DNA from: Methylobacterium sp. CB376
GTDB lineage: Bacteria; Pseudomonadota; Alphaproteobacteria; Rhizobiales; Beijerinckiaceae
Direction: 5' to 3'
NCBI RefSeq assembly: GCF_029714205.1
Contig: NZ_CP121648.1
Location: forward strand, 7,045,501-7,109,500
Length of the DNA: 64,000 bases
Under the pieces are notes generated by a model. That model was given only the letters and a program-made list of their open reading frames with translations. It had not been told where the DNA came from and made no database searches. Both the position numbers and the translations under genes were made by a program. Every line of letters starts with the position of its first letter. Position 1 is the stretch's first letter. This document shows, in pieces, positions 45,051 to 55,286 of this stretch.

Positions 45051-46235
45051 ATGGCGCGGCCCGGCTCCGCCCCGCACCGGGTGCTGATCTACTCGCACGA
45101 CACGTTCGGCCTCGGACATCTGCGCCGCGCGCGGGCGATCGCGCACGCGCTCGTGGCCGAGATGCCGGAGCGCCGCGTGCTGATCCTGTCCGGCTCGCCC
45201 GTCAGCCACGCCTTCCGCTTCGCCCCGGGCGTGACCTGCCGGCGCCTGCCCGGCGTGGTGAAGCTCGACAGCGGCGCCTATCGCAGCCTCGGCGCGGCCC
45301 ACGACCTCGACGCCGTGGTGGAGACCCGGGCGGCCCTGATCCGGCACGTCGCCCGCCGCTTCGACCCGGACCTGTTCCTGGTCGACAAGGAGCCGACCGG
45401 CTTCCACGGCGAGGTGCTGCCGGTGCTGGCGCCGCTGCGGGACCGGGGCTGCCGGCTGGTGCTCGGCCTGCGCGACGTCCTCGACGATCCGGGCCTCCTC
45501 GCCCCCGAATGGGAGCGCAAGGGCGCGCTCGCGGCGCTGCCGCTCTACGACGCGATCTGGGTCTACGGCCTCGAGGAGATCTACGCGCCGCTCTCCGGCC
45601 TCGCCCTGCCGCCGGGCGTGGCGGAGCGGCTGACCTACACGGGCTACCTGCGCCGCGAGGCGCCGGACGCCGCCTCGCCGGCCGGCGAGGACGAGCCCTT
45701 CCTCCTGGTGACGCCGGGCGGGGGCGGCGACGGGATCGATCTCGTCGAGGCGGTGGTGCGGGCCTACGAGGCCGAGGCCCCGCCCCACCGGGCCCTGGTG
45801 GTGTTCGGCCCGTTCTTCCCGAAGGCGGCGCGCGACGCGCTCCAGGCCCGCATCGACGCGCATCCGCGGCTCTCCTCCCTCGACTTCGACGCGCGGCTGG
45901 AGCGGCTGATGCGCCGCGCCGCCGGGGTGGTCGCCATGGGCGGCTACAACACCTTCTGCGAGATCCTGTCCTTCGACCGGCCGGCCCTGATCCTGCCGCG
46001 GGTGCGCCCGCGCCGCGAGCAGCTCATCCGCGCCGAGGCCGCCGCCCGGCTCGGCCTCGTCGAGACCCTGGCGCCCGACGCGGCCGGGCCGGAGCGGATG
46101 GCGGCGGCGCTGGCCGCCCTGCCCGGGCGCCCGCGCCCCTCGGCCCGGCCGATCCCGCACCTGCTCGACGGGCTGCCGGCGATCTGCCGGCTCGTCGCGG
46201 TGCCGGGCCTGGCGCCCCGCGTGGCGGCGGAGTAG
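45051..46235 (+). CDS. GT-B glycosyltransferase (MurG/GT28-like)
   Basis: A 394-residue two-domain glycosyltransferase-fold protein. The N-terminal domain opens VLIYSHDTFGLGHLRRARAI with the Gly-rich acceptor loop; the C-terminal donor domain has LLVTPGGGGDGIDLVEAV, MGGYNTFCEIL and ALILPRVRPRREQ, where the GGYNT/E region usually binds the nucleotide sugar. Probably transfers a sugar to a surface or extracellular polysaccharide or glycolipid; donor and acceptor unknown. First gene of a plus-strand run to 57465; the next starts 11 bases on. No clear ribosome site. Confidence 0.8.
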   Translation: MARPGSAPHRVLIYSHDTFGLGHLRRARAIAHALVAEMPERRVLILSGSPVSHAFRFAPGVTCRRLPGVVKLDSGAYRSLGAAHDLDAVVETRAALIRHVARRFDPDLFLVDKEPTGFHGEVLPVLAPLRDRGCRLVLGLRDVLDDPGLLAPEWERKGALAALPLYDAIWVYGLEEIYAPLSGLALPPGVAERLTYTGYLRREAPDAASPAGEDEPFLLVTPGGGGDGIDLVEAVVRAYEAEAPPHRALVVFGPFFPKAARDALQARIDAHPRLSSLDFDARLERLMRRAAGVVAMGGYNTFCEILSFDRPALILPRVRPRREQLIRAEAAARLGLVETLAPDAAGPERMAAALAALPGRPRPSARPIPHLLDGLPAICRLVAVPGLAPRVAAE

Positions 46236-46246
46236 CGCGCCGCCCG

Positions 46247-48583
46247 ATGCCCGCTCCCATCGCCGTCCTGGTCAAGGGCTATCCGCGCCTGTCCGAGACC
46301 TTCATCGCCCAGGAACTCCTCGGCCTCGAGGCCCGCGGGCTGCCGCTCGCGATCTGGTCGCTGCGCCGGCCGCACGACGGGGCCGTGCACCCGATGCACC
46401 GGCAGATCCGCGCCCCCGTCGCCTACCTGCCGGAATACCTGCACGAGGCGCCCCTGCGGGTGGCGCGCGGGCTGCTGTCGGCCCTCTTCCGGCCGCGCCT
46501 GCGGGCGCTGCTTGGGCTGGTCTGGCGCGACCTCAGGCGCGACCCGACCCGCAACCGCCTCCGCCGCCTCGGCCAGGCGCTGGTGCTGGCCCGCGAATTG
46601 CCGGACGGCGTCCGCCACATCCACGTCCACTACCTCCACACCCCGGCCTCGGTCGCCCGCTACGCCGCGCTGCTCACCGAGCGCAGCTGGAGCGCCTCGG
46701 CCCACGCCAAGGACATCTGGACGACGCCGGATTGGGAACTCGCCGAGAAGCTCGACGACGCGCGCCTGACCTTCGCGGTCACCTGCACGGCGGCGGGCGC
46801 GGAGCGCCTGCGCGGCCTCGCGGCCGAGCCCGACCGGATCGGCCTCGTCTATCACGGCCTCGACCTGCGGCGCTTCCCCGAAGCCCCCGCGGCGCGCCCG
46901 CCCCGCGACGGCGGCGACCCGGCCGATCCGCTGCGCCTCGTCACGGTCGGGCGGGCGGTGGCCAAGAAGGGCTTCGACGACCTCCTCGACGCGCTCGCCG
47001 CCCTGCCGCCCGGCCTGCACTGGCGCCTCGCCCAGGTCGGCAGCGGCGAGGCGCTCCCCGCGCTCAAGGCCAAGGCCGCCGCCCTCGGGCTCCAGGGGCA
47101 GGTGGCCTTCCTGGGGGCGAAGCCCCAGCCCGAGGTGGTGGCGCTGCTGCGGGAGGCGGACCTGTTCGTGCTGCCCGCCAAGCGCGCGCCCTCGGGCGAC
47201 CGCGACGGGCTGCCGAACGTGATCATGGAGGCGGCCTCCCAGGGCCTCGCCATCGTGGCGACCGACTTCGCCGGGATCCCGGAATTCCTGCGCGACGGGA
47301 TCGAGGGCCGGCTGGTGCCGCCGGGCGACTGGGCCGCCCTCTCGAACGCCCTCAACCTCCTGGCCCGCGACCCGGCCGCGCGGGCGCGGCTGCGGGCGGA
47401 GTTCGGGGCGGAGGAGGGCCTCGACCGGATCGCCGGGCTGCTGCGCGGGGGCGGGACCGTGAGCCCGCCGCGCGGCGGGGGACCGGACGCGCCCCGCATC
47501 GCCTTCTACGCTCCGCTGAAGCCCCCCGACCACCCGGTGCCCTCGGGCGAGCGCACCATGGCGCGGCTGCTGCTGCGGGCGCTCGCCGAGGCGGGCTTCG
47601 CTCCGTTCCTGGCGAGCGGCCTGCGCAGCCGCGATCCCGAGGGCTCGCGCCACGCGGCCCTGCGCGAGGCCGCGCGCGCCGAGGCGGCGCGGCTCGTCGC
47701 GGCGTGGCGGGACGCCCCGCCCCGGCTCTGGTTCACCTACCACGTCTACTACAAGGCCCCGGACTGGATCGGCCCGGAGGTGGCCCGCGCGCTCGGCATC
47801 CCCTACGTGGTCGCGGAGGGCTCCCGGGCGCCCAAGCGCGCCGCGGGGCCGCACGCGGTCGGCCATGCCGGCGCCGAGGCCGCCCTCGACGCCGCCGACC
47901 TCGTCCTGGTGATGAACCGGCGCGACCGGCCGGCCCTGGAGGCGGCGCGCCCGCCGCACCAGCGCCTCGCCGCCCTGCCCCCCTTCCTCGACCCGTCCGA
48001 CTGGCCGCTCCCCGCCCGCCCGGCCGGCGGCGCCGGCCTGCGGCTCCTCACCGTCGCGATGATGCGCGAGGGCGACAAGCTCGCCTCCTACCGCCTCCTC
48101 GCGGAGGCGCTCGCCCGCTGCGGCGACCTCGCCTGGAGCCTCGACGTGGCCGGGGAAGGGCCGGCGGCGGCGGAGGTGGGCCGGCTCCTCGCGCCCTTCG
48201 GGGCGCGGGTGCGCCGCCACGGCGCCCTCGCGCCCGCCGCCCTGGCGCGCCTCTACGGGGCGGCCGACCTCCTGGTCTGGCCTGCCGTGCGGGAGGCCTA
48301 CGGGATGGTCCTGCTGGAGGCGCAGGCCCATGGCTGCCCGGTCGTGGCCGGCGGCGACGGCGGCGTGCCGGACGTGGTCCGGGACGGGATCACCGGCATC
48401 GTCACGGCGCCCGGCGAGGCCGCCGCCCTGGCCGATGCCGTCCGGGCCCTCGCGGCCGACCCGGCGCGCCGCGCCGCCATGGGCGCGGCCGCCCTCGCCT
48501 TCGCGCGCGGGGAGCGCGGGCTCGCCGCCGCCGCGGCGCGCCTGCGGGCCGCCCTGGCGGCCCTGCCGGGATGCCCGGCATGA
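46247..48583 (+). CDS. double glycosyltransferase (two GT4-like GT-B units fused)
   Basis: A 778-residue fusion. Residues 1-400 are a GT4-type enzyme: start VLVKGYPRLSETFIAQELLG, then LVTVGRAVAKKGFDDLLDAL and the donor motif GLPNVIMEAASQGLAIVATD. After a Gly/Pro-rich joint (about 405-420), residues 425-775 are a second GT-B unit: RIAFYAPLKPPDHPVPSGER, LLTVAMMREGDKLASYRLL, and AYGMVLLEAQAHGCPVVAGG as its donor motif. Both have the E-x7-E region. Such a protein could add two sugars in sequence. Stop overlaps the next start. Confidence 0.85.
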   Translation: MPAPIAVLVKGYPRLSETFIAQELLGLEARGLPLAIWSLRRPHDGAVHPMHRQIRAPVAYLPEYLHEAPLRVARGLLSALFRPRLRALLGLVWRDLRRDPTRNRLRRLGQALVLARELPDGVRHIHVHYLHTPASVARYAALLTERSWSASAHAKDIWTTPDWELAEKLDDARLTFAVTCTAAGAERLRGLAAEPDRIGLVYHGLDLRRFPEAPAARPPRDGGDPADPLRLVTVGRAVAKKGFDDLLDALAALPPGLHWRLAQVGSGEALPALKAKAAALGLQGQVAFLGAKPQPEVVALLREADLFVLPAKRAPSGDRDGLPNVIMEAASQGLAIVATDFAGIPEFLRDGIEGRLVPPGDWAALSNALNLLARDPAARARLRAEFGAEEGLDRIAGLLRGGGTVSPPRGGGPDAPRIAFYAPLKPPDHPVPSGERTMARLLLRALAEAGFAPFLASGLRSRDPEGSRHAALREAARAEAARLVAAWRDAPPRLWFTYHVYYKAPDWIGPEVARALGIPYVVAEGSRAPKRAAGPHAVGHAGAEAALDAADLVLVMNRRDRPALEAARPPHQRLAALPPFLDPSDWPLPARPAGGAGLRLLTVAMMREGDKLASYRLLAEALARCGDLAWSLDVAGEGPAAAEVGRLLAPFGARVRRHGALAPAALARLYGAADLLVWPAVREAYGMVLLEAQAHGCPVVAGGDGGVPDVVRDGITGIVTAPGEAAALADAVRALAADPARRAAMGAAALAFARGERGLAAAAARLRAALAALPGCPA

Positions 48584-50595
48584 GCCGCCTCCTCGTCGCG
48601 GTGACGCATCTCCTCGGGGCGGGCCACCTCACCCGCGCGGCGGCCCTCGCCCGCGCCTTCGCGGCGGCCGGGCACCGGGTCACCCTCGTCTCCGGGGGCA
48701 TGCCGGCCGCCCTGCCCCGCCTCGACGGGATCCGCCTCGTGCAGCTGCCGCCGCTGCGCATCGCCGGCACCGCCTTCACGCGCCTCCTCGAACCGGACGG
48801 GACCCCCGTCGCGCCCGGAACCCTCGCGGCCCGCCGCGCCGCCCTGCTGGCCGCCCTCGACGAGGCCGCGCCCGACGCGGTGATCACCGAACTCTACCCG
48901 TTCGGCCGCCGGGTGCTCGCCGCGGAGTTCGACGCGCTGGTCGAGGCCGCGCGGGCGCGGCGGCCGCGGCCGCTCCTCCTCGCCTCCGTGCGCGACATCC
49001 TCGCCCCGCCGAGCCGGCCGGAGCGGGCCGCCGCGACCCGCGCGCGGCTCGCCGCCTACGACGCCGTGCTGGTCCACGGCGACCCGAACCTCCTGCCCCT
49101 CGACGCCTCCTGGCCGGTGGAGGACGCGCTCCGCCCCTTGCTGCGCTACACCGGCTACGTCGACGAGGCGCCGGGCGAGGGTCTCCCGGCCGGGACGGCG
49201 CGGTCCGGCATCGTGGTCTCGGGCGGGTCGAGCGCGGCCGGCCTGCCCCTGCAGCGGGCGGCGCTCGGCGCGGCGCGGCGCCTGCCCGACCTCCCGTGGC
49301 GGGTGCTGGTCGGGCGCGCCGTGCCCGAGGCAGCCTTCGCGGCCCTGCGCGACGCGGCGCCCCCGAACGCGATCGTCGAGCGCGCGCGCACCGATTTCCG
49401 CGCCCTGCTGGCCTCGGCCGCGCTCTCGGTCAGCCAGGCGGGCTACAACACGGTGCTCGACCTCCTGCGCGGCGGCTGCCCGGCCCTGCTCGTCCCCTTC
49501 GAGGCCGGGGGCGAGACCGAGCAGCGGCTGCGCGCCGAGACGCTGGCGGCGCGCGGGCTCGCCCGGGTGCTGCCGGAGGCGGAGCTCGGGCCGGAGGCGC
49601 TCGCCGCCTCCGTCGCGGCGATGCTCGCCCCCTCGCCCGACCCGGCGCCCCCGCGCGCGGCCTTCGCCCTCGACGGGGCGGCCCGGACGGTGGCCCTGGT
49701 GGAGGCCATGCTGGCCGTCCCCGCCCCCGCCCCCACCCCCGCCCCCGCCCTCGCGGCGGGACCGGACTGGTCGCCCCTCGACGCCGCCCTGGCCCGGCTC
49801 GCGGCGGAGGGCCTGACCGCGACGCTGTGGTGGCGCGACGACGACGCGGCGGCGCACACCCCCGCCCTCGACCGGCTGGTCGCCCTGCACCGCGCCGCCG
49901 GCTGGCCGCTGGCGCTGGCCGCGATCCCGGGCCTCGCCGCGCCCTCCCTGGCCGCCCGGCTCGCGGGAGAGCCCGGGATCGACCTCCTGGTCCACGGCCT
50001 CGCCCACGCCGACCGGGCCCCCTCCGGCAAGAGGGCGGAATTCGCTCCCGGCCGCCCGCCCGCCGCCCTGGCGGCGGAGGCGCGGGAGGGGCTCGCCCTG
50101 GCGCGGGAGCGGTTCGGCCGCCCGCCCCTGCCGGTCCTGGTGCCGCCCTGGAACCGGATCGCGCCGGACCTCGTGCCGCGCCTCCCGGCGCTCGGCTACG
50201 CGGGGCTCTCGACCTTCGGCCCGCGCGGGCCGGCGCCTCCGGGCCTCGCGATCGTCAACACCCACGTCGACCCGGTGGCGTGGCACGCGCCGGGGCGCCC
50301 CCTCGCCGACCCGGCCGGGCTGATCCCCCGGGCGGCCGCGACGCTGCTGGCCGGGGCGGGGCGGGGGGAGCCGGTGGGCCTCCTCACCCACCACGCCGCC
50401 CAGGACGCCGCAACCTGGACGTTCTGCGCGGCGTTGCTCGATCGCCTCGCCGCGCATCCGGCGATCCGCCTCGCGCGGGCCGCGGACCTGTTTGCGCCGG
50501 GGCCGTCGCGCGTGTCACAAACCGACATTAAGGTCATGGCAAGGGATCCATCCTCGGATGAGGACGGCCCCAACCAACGAAAAGGATCAGGATGA
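48580..50595 (+). CDS. GT-B glycosyltransferase fused to polysaccharide deacetylase-like domain
   Basis: A 671-residue fusion. Residues 1-390 are a MurG/GT28-like glycosyltransferase: VTHLLGAGHLTRAAALARAFA at the start, GIVVSGGSSAAGLPLQRAAL, then SQAGYNTVLDLL and LVPFEAGGETEQRLRAE. A Pro/Ala linker (about 385-400) leads to a NodB-type deacetylase-like domain (about 405-650) with WWRDDDAAAHTP (metal Asp) and LLVHGLAHAD (His). The last ~25 residues are a charged tail, not part of either domain, and the ABC gene starts inside it. Start ATG 48580 (overlapping the previous stop) or 48571. May both transfer and trim sugars. Confidence 0.82.
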   Translation: MSRLLVAVTHLLGAGHLTRAAALARAFAAAGHRVTLVSGGMPAALPRLDGIRLVQLPPLRIAGTAFTRLLEPDGTPVAPGTLAARRAALLAALDEAAPDAVITELYPFGRRVLAAEFDALVEAARARRPRPLLLASVRDILAPPSRPERAAATRARLAAYDAVLVHGDPNLLPLDASWPVEDALRPLLRYTGYVDEAPGEGLPAGTARSGIVVSGGSSAAGLPLQRAALGAARRLPDLPWRVLVGRAVPEAAFAALRDAAPPNAIVERARTDFRALLASAALSVSQAGYNTVLDLLRGGCPALLVPFEAGGETEQRLRAETLAARGLARVLPEAELGPEALAASVAAMLAPSPDPAPPRAAFALDGAARTVALVEAMLAVPAPAPTPAPALAAGPDWSPLDAALARLAAEGLTATLWWRDDDAAAHTPALDRLVALHRAAGWPLALAAIPGLAAPSLAARLAGEPGIDLLVHGLAHADRAPSGKRAEFAPGRPPAALAAEAREGLALARERFGRPPLPVLVPPWNRIAPDLVPRLPALGYAGLSTFGPRGPAPPGLAIVNTHVDPVAWHAPGRPLADPAGLIPRAAATLLAGAGRGEPVGLLTHHAAQDAATWTFCAALLDRLAAHPAIRLARAADLFAPGPSRVSQTDIKVMARDPSSDEDGPNQRKGSG

Positions 50596-52466
50596 CGGCA
50601 CCGCTCCTGTCGATCCGCGATCTCACGGTCGATTTCTCGGCCGATACCGGGGCGTTCCGGGCGGTGGACGGGCTGTCGCTCGACGTGCCGGCCGGGCGCA
50701 CGGTCGCGCTGGTGGGCGAATCCGGCTCGGGCAAGTCCGTCACCGCGCAGGCGATCCTGCGCATCCTGCCCAAGGCGGCGCGCATCACCGGGGGCGAGAT
50801 CCGCTTCACCGACCCGGCGACCGGCCGGGTCGCCGAGATCGCGCGGCTCGGCGCCGATTCCGCCGAGATGCGGGCGCTCCGCGGCGGGCGCATCGCCATG
50901 ATCTTCCAGGAGCCGATGACCTCGCTCTCGCCCCTCCACACGGTGGGCGACCAGGTGATCGAGGCGCTGCGGCTGCACGCGGAGGTTTCGGCCGCGCAGG
51001 CGCGGGCCCGGGCCGCCGACGTCTTCGCCCGCGTCGGCTTCCCCGACCCGAATCGCGCCCTCGTCACCTACCCGTTCGAATTGTCGGGGGGGCTGCGCCA
51101 GCGCGCCATGATCGCCATGGCGCTCGTCACCAAGCCCGCCCTCCTGATCGCCGACGAGCCCACCACCGCCCTCGACGTCACCACCCAGGCCCAGATTCTC
51201 GACCTGCTGCGCGACCTTCAGGCCGAGACCGGCATGGCGATGCTGCTGATCACCCACGATCTCGGGGTCGTCGCCAACATGGCCGACCAGGTGGTGGTGC
51301 TCTATCGCGGCCGGGTGACGGAGGCGGGCGCCCGCGAGGACATCTTCCGCCGCCCGGGCCACCCCTACCTCAAGGCGCTGATGAAGGCGGTGCCGCGCTT
51401 CCACATGCAGGAGGGCGAGCGGCTCACCCCGATCCGCGAGGTCCGCAGCGCCGTCCTCGCCCGCAAGGCCGGCGAGCCGCCCCGGCCCGACCCGGCCGGG
51501 CCCCTCCTGTCGATCAGCGACATCCGCAAGTCCTTCACCCTGCGGGCGGGCTGGTTCAGCGGCACGGTCCGGCGCATCGACGCCGTGCGGGGCGTGAGCC
51601 TCGACCTGTGGCCCCGGCGCACGGTCGGCCTCGTCGGCGAATCGGGCTGCGGCAAGACCACCCTGTCGAAGATCGTCATGCGGGCGCTCCGGCCCGACAG
51701 CGGCACCGTGTGCTTCGACGACGGCTCGGGGCGCGGGCCGCGCGACGTCTTCGCGCTCAAGGACCGGGACCTGAAGGATTTCCGGCGCGCGGTGCAGTTC
51801 GTCTTCCAGGACCCGTTCTCCTCGCTCAACCCGCGCATGACGGTCTACGAGATCCTGACCGAGCCCCTGCGCATCCACGGCGTCGGCACGCCGGACGAGC
51901 GCTACGCCCGGGCGCGGGAGCTCCTCGACATGGTCGGGCTCGACGCGCGCTCGCTGCGGCGCTACCCGCACGCCTTCTCGGGCGGCCAGCGCCAGCGCCT
52001 CGGCATCGCCCGCGCCCTCGCCCTCAAGCCGCGGGTGCTGCTCTGCGACGAGCCGGTCTCGGCCCTCGACGTCTCGGTCCAGGCGCAGGTGCTCAACCTG
52101 CTCAAGGACCTGCAGGCGAGCCTGGGCATCGCCTACCTGTTCGTCTCCCACAACCTCGCGGTGGTGGACTACATCGCCGACACGATCGCGGTGATGTGCC
52201 GGGGCTTCATCGTCGAGGAGGCGCCGAAGGCGGCCCTGTTCCGCAACCCCGTGCATCCCTACACGAGGGCGCTGCTGGCGGCGGTGCCCGAGCCCGACCT
52301 CGACCACCCGCTCGACCTCAAGCTGCTGATGAGCGACCGCTTCTCGGACCCCGCCGCCTGGCCGGAGCCCTTCCGCCTCGCCGGCCCGGAGACCGGGACC
52401 ATGCAGGAGGTCTCGCCCGGCCACCGCGTGCGCGTGGCGGGGCCGGCGCTGCGGAAGGCGGCGTGA
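50592..52466 (+). CDS. peptide ABC transporter ATPase with two NBDs (YejF-like)
   Basis: A 624-residue protein with two fused nucleotide-binding domains. First NBD: Walker A GESGSGKS (residues 43-50), signature LSGGLRQR, Walker [13 protein letters not shown]. Second [31 protein letters not shown]. Each ends with the oligopeptide/dipeptide-type motif HPYxxAL ([12 protein letters not shown] and [12 protein letters not shown]). This is the YejF type, powering import of peptides or other small compounds with the YejB/YejE-like permeases encoded further on. Its start overlaps the preceding fusion gene by 4 bases. Confidence 0.93.
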   Translation: MTAPLLSIRDLTVDFSADTGAFRAVDGLSLDVPAGRTVALVGESGSGKSVTAQAILRILPKAARITGGEIRFTDPATGRVAEIARLGADSAEMRALRGGRIAMIFQEPMTSLSPLHTVGDQVIEALRLHAEVSAAQARARAADVFARVGFPDPNRALVTYPFELSGGLRQRAMIAMALVTKPALLIADEPTTALDVTTQAQILDLLRDLQAETGMAMLLITHDLGVVANMADQVVVLYRGRVTEAGAREDIFRRPGHPYLKALMKAVPRFHMQEGERLTPIREVRSAVLARKAGEPPRPDPAGPLLSISDIRKSFTLRAGWFSGTVRRIDAVRGVSLDLWPRRTVGLVGESGCGKTTLSKIVMRALRPDSGTVCFDDGSGRGPRDVFALKDRDLKDFRRAVQFVFQDPFSSLNPRMTVYEILTEPLRIHGVGTPDERYARARELLDMVGLDARSLRRYPHAFSGGQRQRLGIARALALKPRVLLCDEPVSALDVSVQAQVLNLLKDLQASLGIAYLFVSHNLAVVDYIADTIAVMCRGFIVEEAPKAALFRNPVHPYTRALLAAVPEPDLDHPLDLKLLMSDRFSDPAAWPEPFRLAGPETGTMQEVSPGHRVRVAGPALRKAA

Positions 52467-53359
52467 TGCCCCCCGGCGCCGCGCTCCGGCCGCACCCGCT
52501 CCTGGAGCGCCTGCGGCGGCGGGTCCTCGGCCCGCTCTTCGACCGGCTCGGCTACGACCTCGTGCCGGCGGTGCCCGACTGGGCGCACCGGCCCCTCTCC
52601 CGCCGCGAGACCGAGGCGCTGTTCGCCGCCGCCGCGGCCCGGCTCGACGCCGACCTCGCGGCCTGCGGCCTTTCCCTGCCGGGCGGGGCGCGGCCGGCCA
52701 TCGAGACCTTCTGGGACCTGATCGGCGCCGCGCCGGTGGCCCAGCGCCGGGGCGGCAACGGCTTCAACGGCGCCCTGTGCCTCTACGTGCTGATGCGCGC
52801 CCTGCGCCCGCCCGTCGTGATCGAATCGGGCGTGTTCCGCGGCCTCACCACCTGGATCACCCGGCAGGCCTGCCCGGAGGCCGAGATCCTGTGCTTCGAT
52901 CCCGACCTGTCGGGGCTGCGCTACCGCGACCGCCGCGCCCGCTACCACGCGGGCGACTGGTCGGAGCGCGACCTCGGCGGGCTCGACCTCGCGGAGGGGG
53001 TCGGCTTCTTCGACGACCACATCAGCCAGGCGCGGCGGGTGCGCGAGGCGCGGGCGCGCGGCCTGACCCGGCTCATCTTCGACGACGACGCGGCGGCCCA
53101 CCGGCTCCACGCCCATGGCGGGCCGGCCTTCCCGACCATCGCGATGCTGTGCGACGAGGCCGCCGGCCCCGAGCCGGTGCGCTGGCGGCGCAACGGGCGG
53201 GACTTCGTCTACCGGCCGGACGGCGAGGAGGCGCGGGCGGCGCGGGCGGCGATCCGGCTCGCCCACCCGTTCGACGACCTGCACGCCGCCACCGGCTACT
53301 CGCCGGCGCGGATCACCTACGTGGCGCTGGCAGCACCCGGTTCGGGAGAGGCGAGATGA
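52466..53359 (+). CDS. methyltransferase-like protein inside the ABC operon
   Basis: A 297-residue protein not normally found in yej operons. Residues 100-250 fit a class I SAM-dependent methyltransferase fold: VVIESGVFRGLTTWITRQ resembles the first strand and glycine loop, ILCFDPDLSGL the second strand with its acidic residue, and VGFFDDHISQARRVREA and LIFDDDAA later acidic segments. The closest pattern is the CmcI/cephalosporin hydroxylase or TylF-type group. The last 60 residues are less defined. Its start overlaps the ATPase stop by one base. May modify the imported compound or a glycan. Confidence 0.6.
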   Translation: MPPGAALRPHPLLERLRRRVLGPLFDRLGYDLVPAVPDWAHRPLSRRETEALFAAAAARLDADLAACGLSLPGGARPAIETFWDLIGAAPVAQRRGGNGFNGALCLYVLMRALRPPVVIESGVFRGLTTWITRQACPEAEILCFDPDLSGLRYRDRRARYHAGDWSERDLGGLDLAEGVGFFDDHISQARRVREARARGLTRLIFDDDAAAHRLHAHGGPAFPTIAMLCDEAAGPEPVRWRRNGRDFVYRPDGEEARAARAAIRLAHPFDDLHAATGYSPARITYVALAAPGSGEAR

Positions 53360-55286
53360 CGGTCTGGCGGCGGGAGCGGCCTCTCGGGGGCGGGGCGGGC
53401 GGGATGGCGGCGCGGGGCGCCCGCGGGCGGCCGCGGCGCTCGCCGCCCTGGCGCTCCTCCTGCCGGGCCTCGCCCGCGCCGCCGACGAGACCGCCGCGGC
53501 CCGCCTGCCCGCCGAGCCCCTGGTCGTCGACCTCGCGGCGGCCGGCCGAGAGCTCGGCCGGCCGGGCGGCGAGATCGTCACCCTCGTCGCCAAGCCCCGG
53601 GACATCCGCTACATCTCGGCCTACAGCTACGCCCGGCTCGTCGGCTACGACGAGAGCCTCGCCCTCAAGGCCGACCTCCTCGCGCAGTACGAGTCGCAGG
53701 ACGACAAGGTCTTCACCTTCACGCTGCGGGCCGGCCACCGCTGGTCGGACGGGCAGCCCTTCACGGCGGAAGACTTCCGCTACTGGTGGGAGGACGTCGC
53801 CCTCAACAAGGAGCTGAGCCCCTCCGGCCCGCCGGAATTCATGATCGTGGACGGGCAATTGCCGCGCTTCGAGGTGCTCGACCCGCTGCGCGTCCGCTTC
53901 ACCTGGGACAGGCCGAACCCGCGCTTCCTGCCGGAACTCGCCTCGCCGCGCGACCCCTTCATCTACCGGCCGGCCCATTACCTGAAGCAGTTCCACGCCC
54001 GCTACGCGCCGAAGAACGACCTCGACGCCGCCGTCAAGGCGCAGAAGGTCAAGGGCTGGGCCACCCTGCACAACCGGCTCGACGCGATGTTCGAGCAGAC
54101 CAATCCGGACCTGCCGACGCTGCAGCCCTGGCGCGTGACCAACACGGCCCCCGCCGCGCGGTTCGTCTTCGTGCGCAACCCCTACTACCATCGGGTGGAC
54201 CGCAACGGCCAGCAGCTCCCCTACGTCGACCGGGTGCTGATGGACATCGCGGCGGCCGGGCTCTTCGCCGCCAAGGCCAATGCCGGCGAGGCGGACCTGC
54301 TCTTCCGCGGCCTCACGATGGAGGACATCCCGATCCTGCGCGAGGGCGAGCGGGCCAAGGGCTACCGCACGCATCTCTGGCCGAGCGCCCGCGGCTCCGA
54401 GATCGCCCTCTACCCGAACCTGACCGCGGCCGATCCGGTCTGGCGCAGGCTCAACCGCGACGTGCGCTTCCGGCGCGCCCTGTCGCTCGCCATCGACCGG
54501 CGCACCCTCAACAACGCGCTCCTGTTCGGGCTCGGCACCGAGGGGAACGACACGGTCGTGGAGGGCAGCCCGCTCTACAAGCCGGAATACCGCACGCTCC
54601 ACGCCCAGTACGATCCCGAGGAGGCCTCCCGGCTCCTCGACACGGTCGGGCTCGGCGCGCGCAACGGCGCCGGGATCCGGCTCCTGCCGGACGGGCGGGA
54701 GCTCGAGATCGTGGTCGAGACCGACGGCGAGAGCATGATGCTCACCGACGGGCTCACCCTGATCGCGGAATTCTGGCGCGAGGTCGGGGTCAAGCTCTTC
54801 GTGAAGCCCCAGGACCGCACGGTGCTGCGCAACCGGGCCTATGCGGGGCTCACCACCATGGTGGCGGCGCAGGGGCTCGACCTCGCCATGCCGACCGCCG
54901 AGATGCCGCCGGACGAGCTCGCCCCCGTCCACCAGGACACCTACGCGTGGCCGAAATGGGGGCAGTTCGTCGAGACCAAGGGCAAGGAGGGCGAGCCGGT
55001 CGACATCCCGGAAGCCAAGACCCTCCTCGACCTCAACGCGCAGTGGATGGCGACCGGCGACGCCGCCATGCAGGCGCGGATCTGGGGCGAGATGCTGCGC
55101 AACCGGGCCGAGAACCAGTGGGTGATCGGCACGGTCGCGGGAGCGCTGCAGCCGGTCGTCGCCAAGACCCGCCTCGTCAACCTTCCTGACCGGGCGACCT
55201 ACAGCTGGAAGCCCACCGCCATGATCGGGGTCTACCGCATGGATGAGTTCTTCTGGGGCCCCGAGCGCAAAGAGGCCGCCCGGTGA
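53356..55286 (+). CDS. ABC transporter substrate-binding protein (YejA-like), apparent N-terminal frameshift
   Basis: A periplasmic family 5 (oligopeptide type) binding protein of about 640 residues. From the hydrophobic stretch ALAALALLLPGLARA on, it reads cleanly: YESQDDKVFTFTLRAGHRWSDGQPFTAEDF, LYPNLTAADPVWRRLNRDVR and RRALSLAIDR are family signatures. But the frame with the signal peptide has no ATG, GTG or TTG near its start. The ATG at 53356, with GGGAGAGG before it and a 4-base overlap with the previous stop, is one base out of frame. Inserting one base in the G-runs between 53390 and 53440 would join them. Either a sequence error or a real frameshift. Confidence 0.8.
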
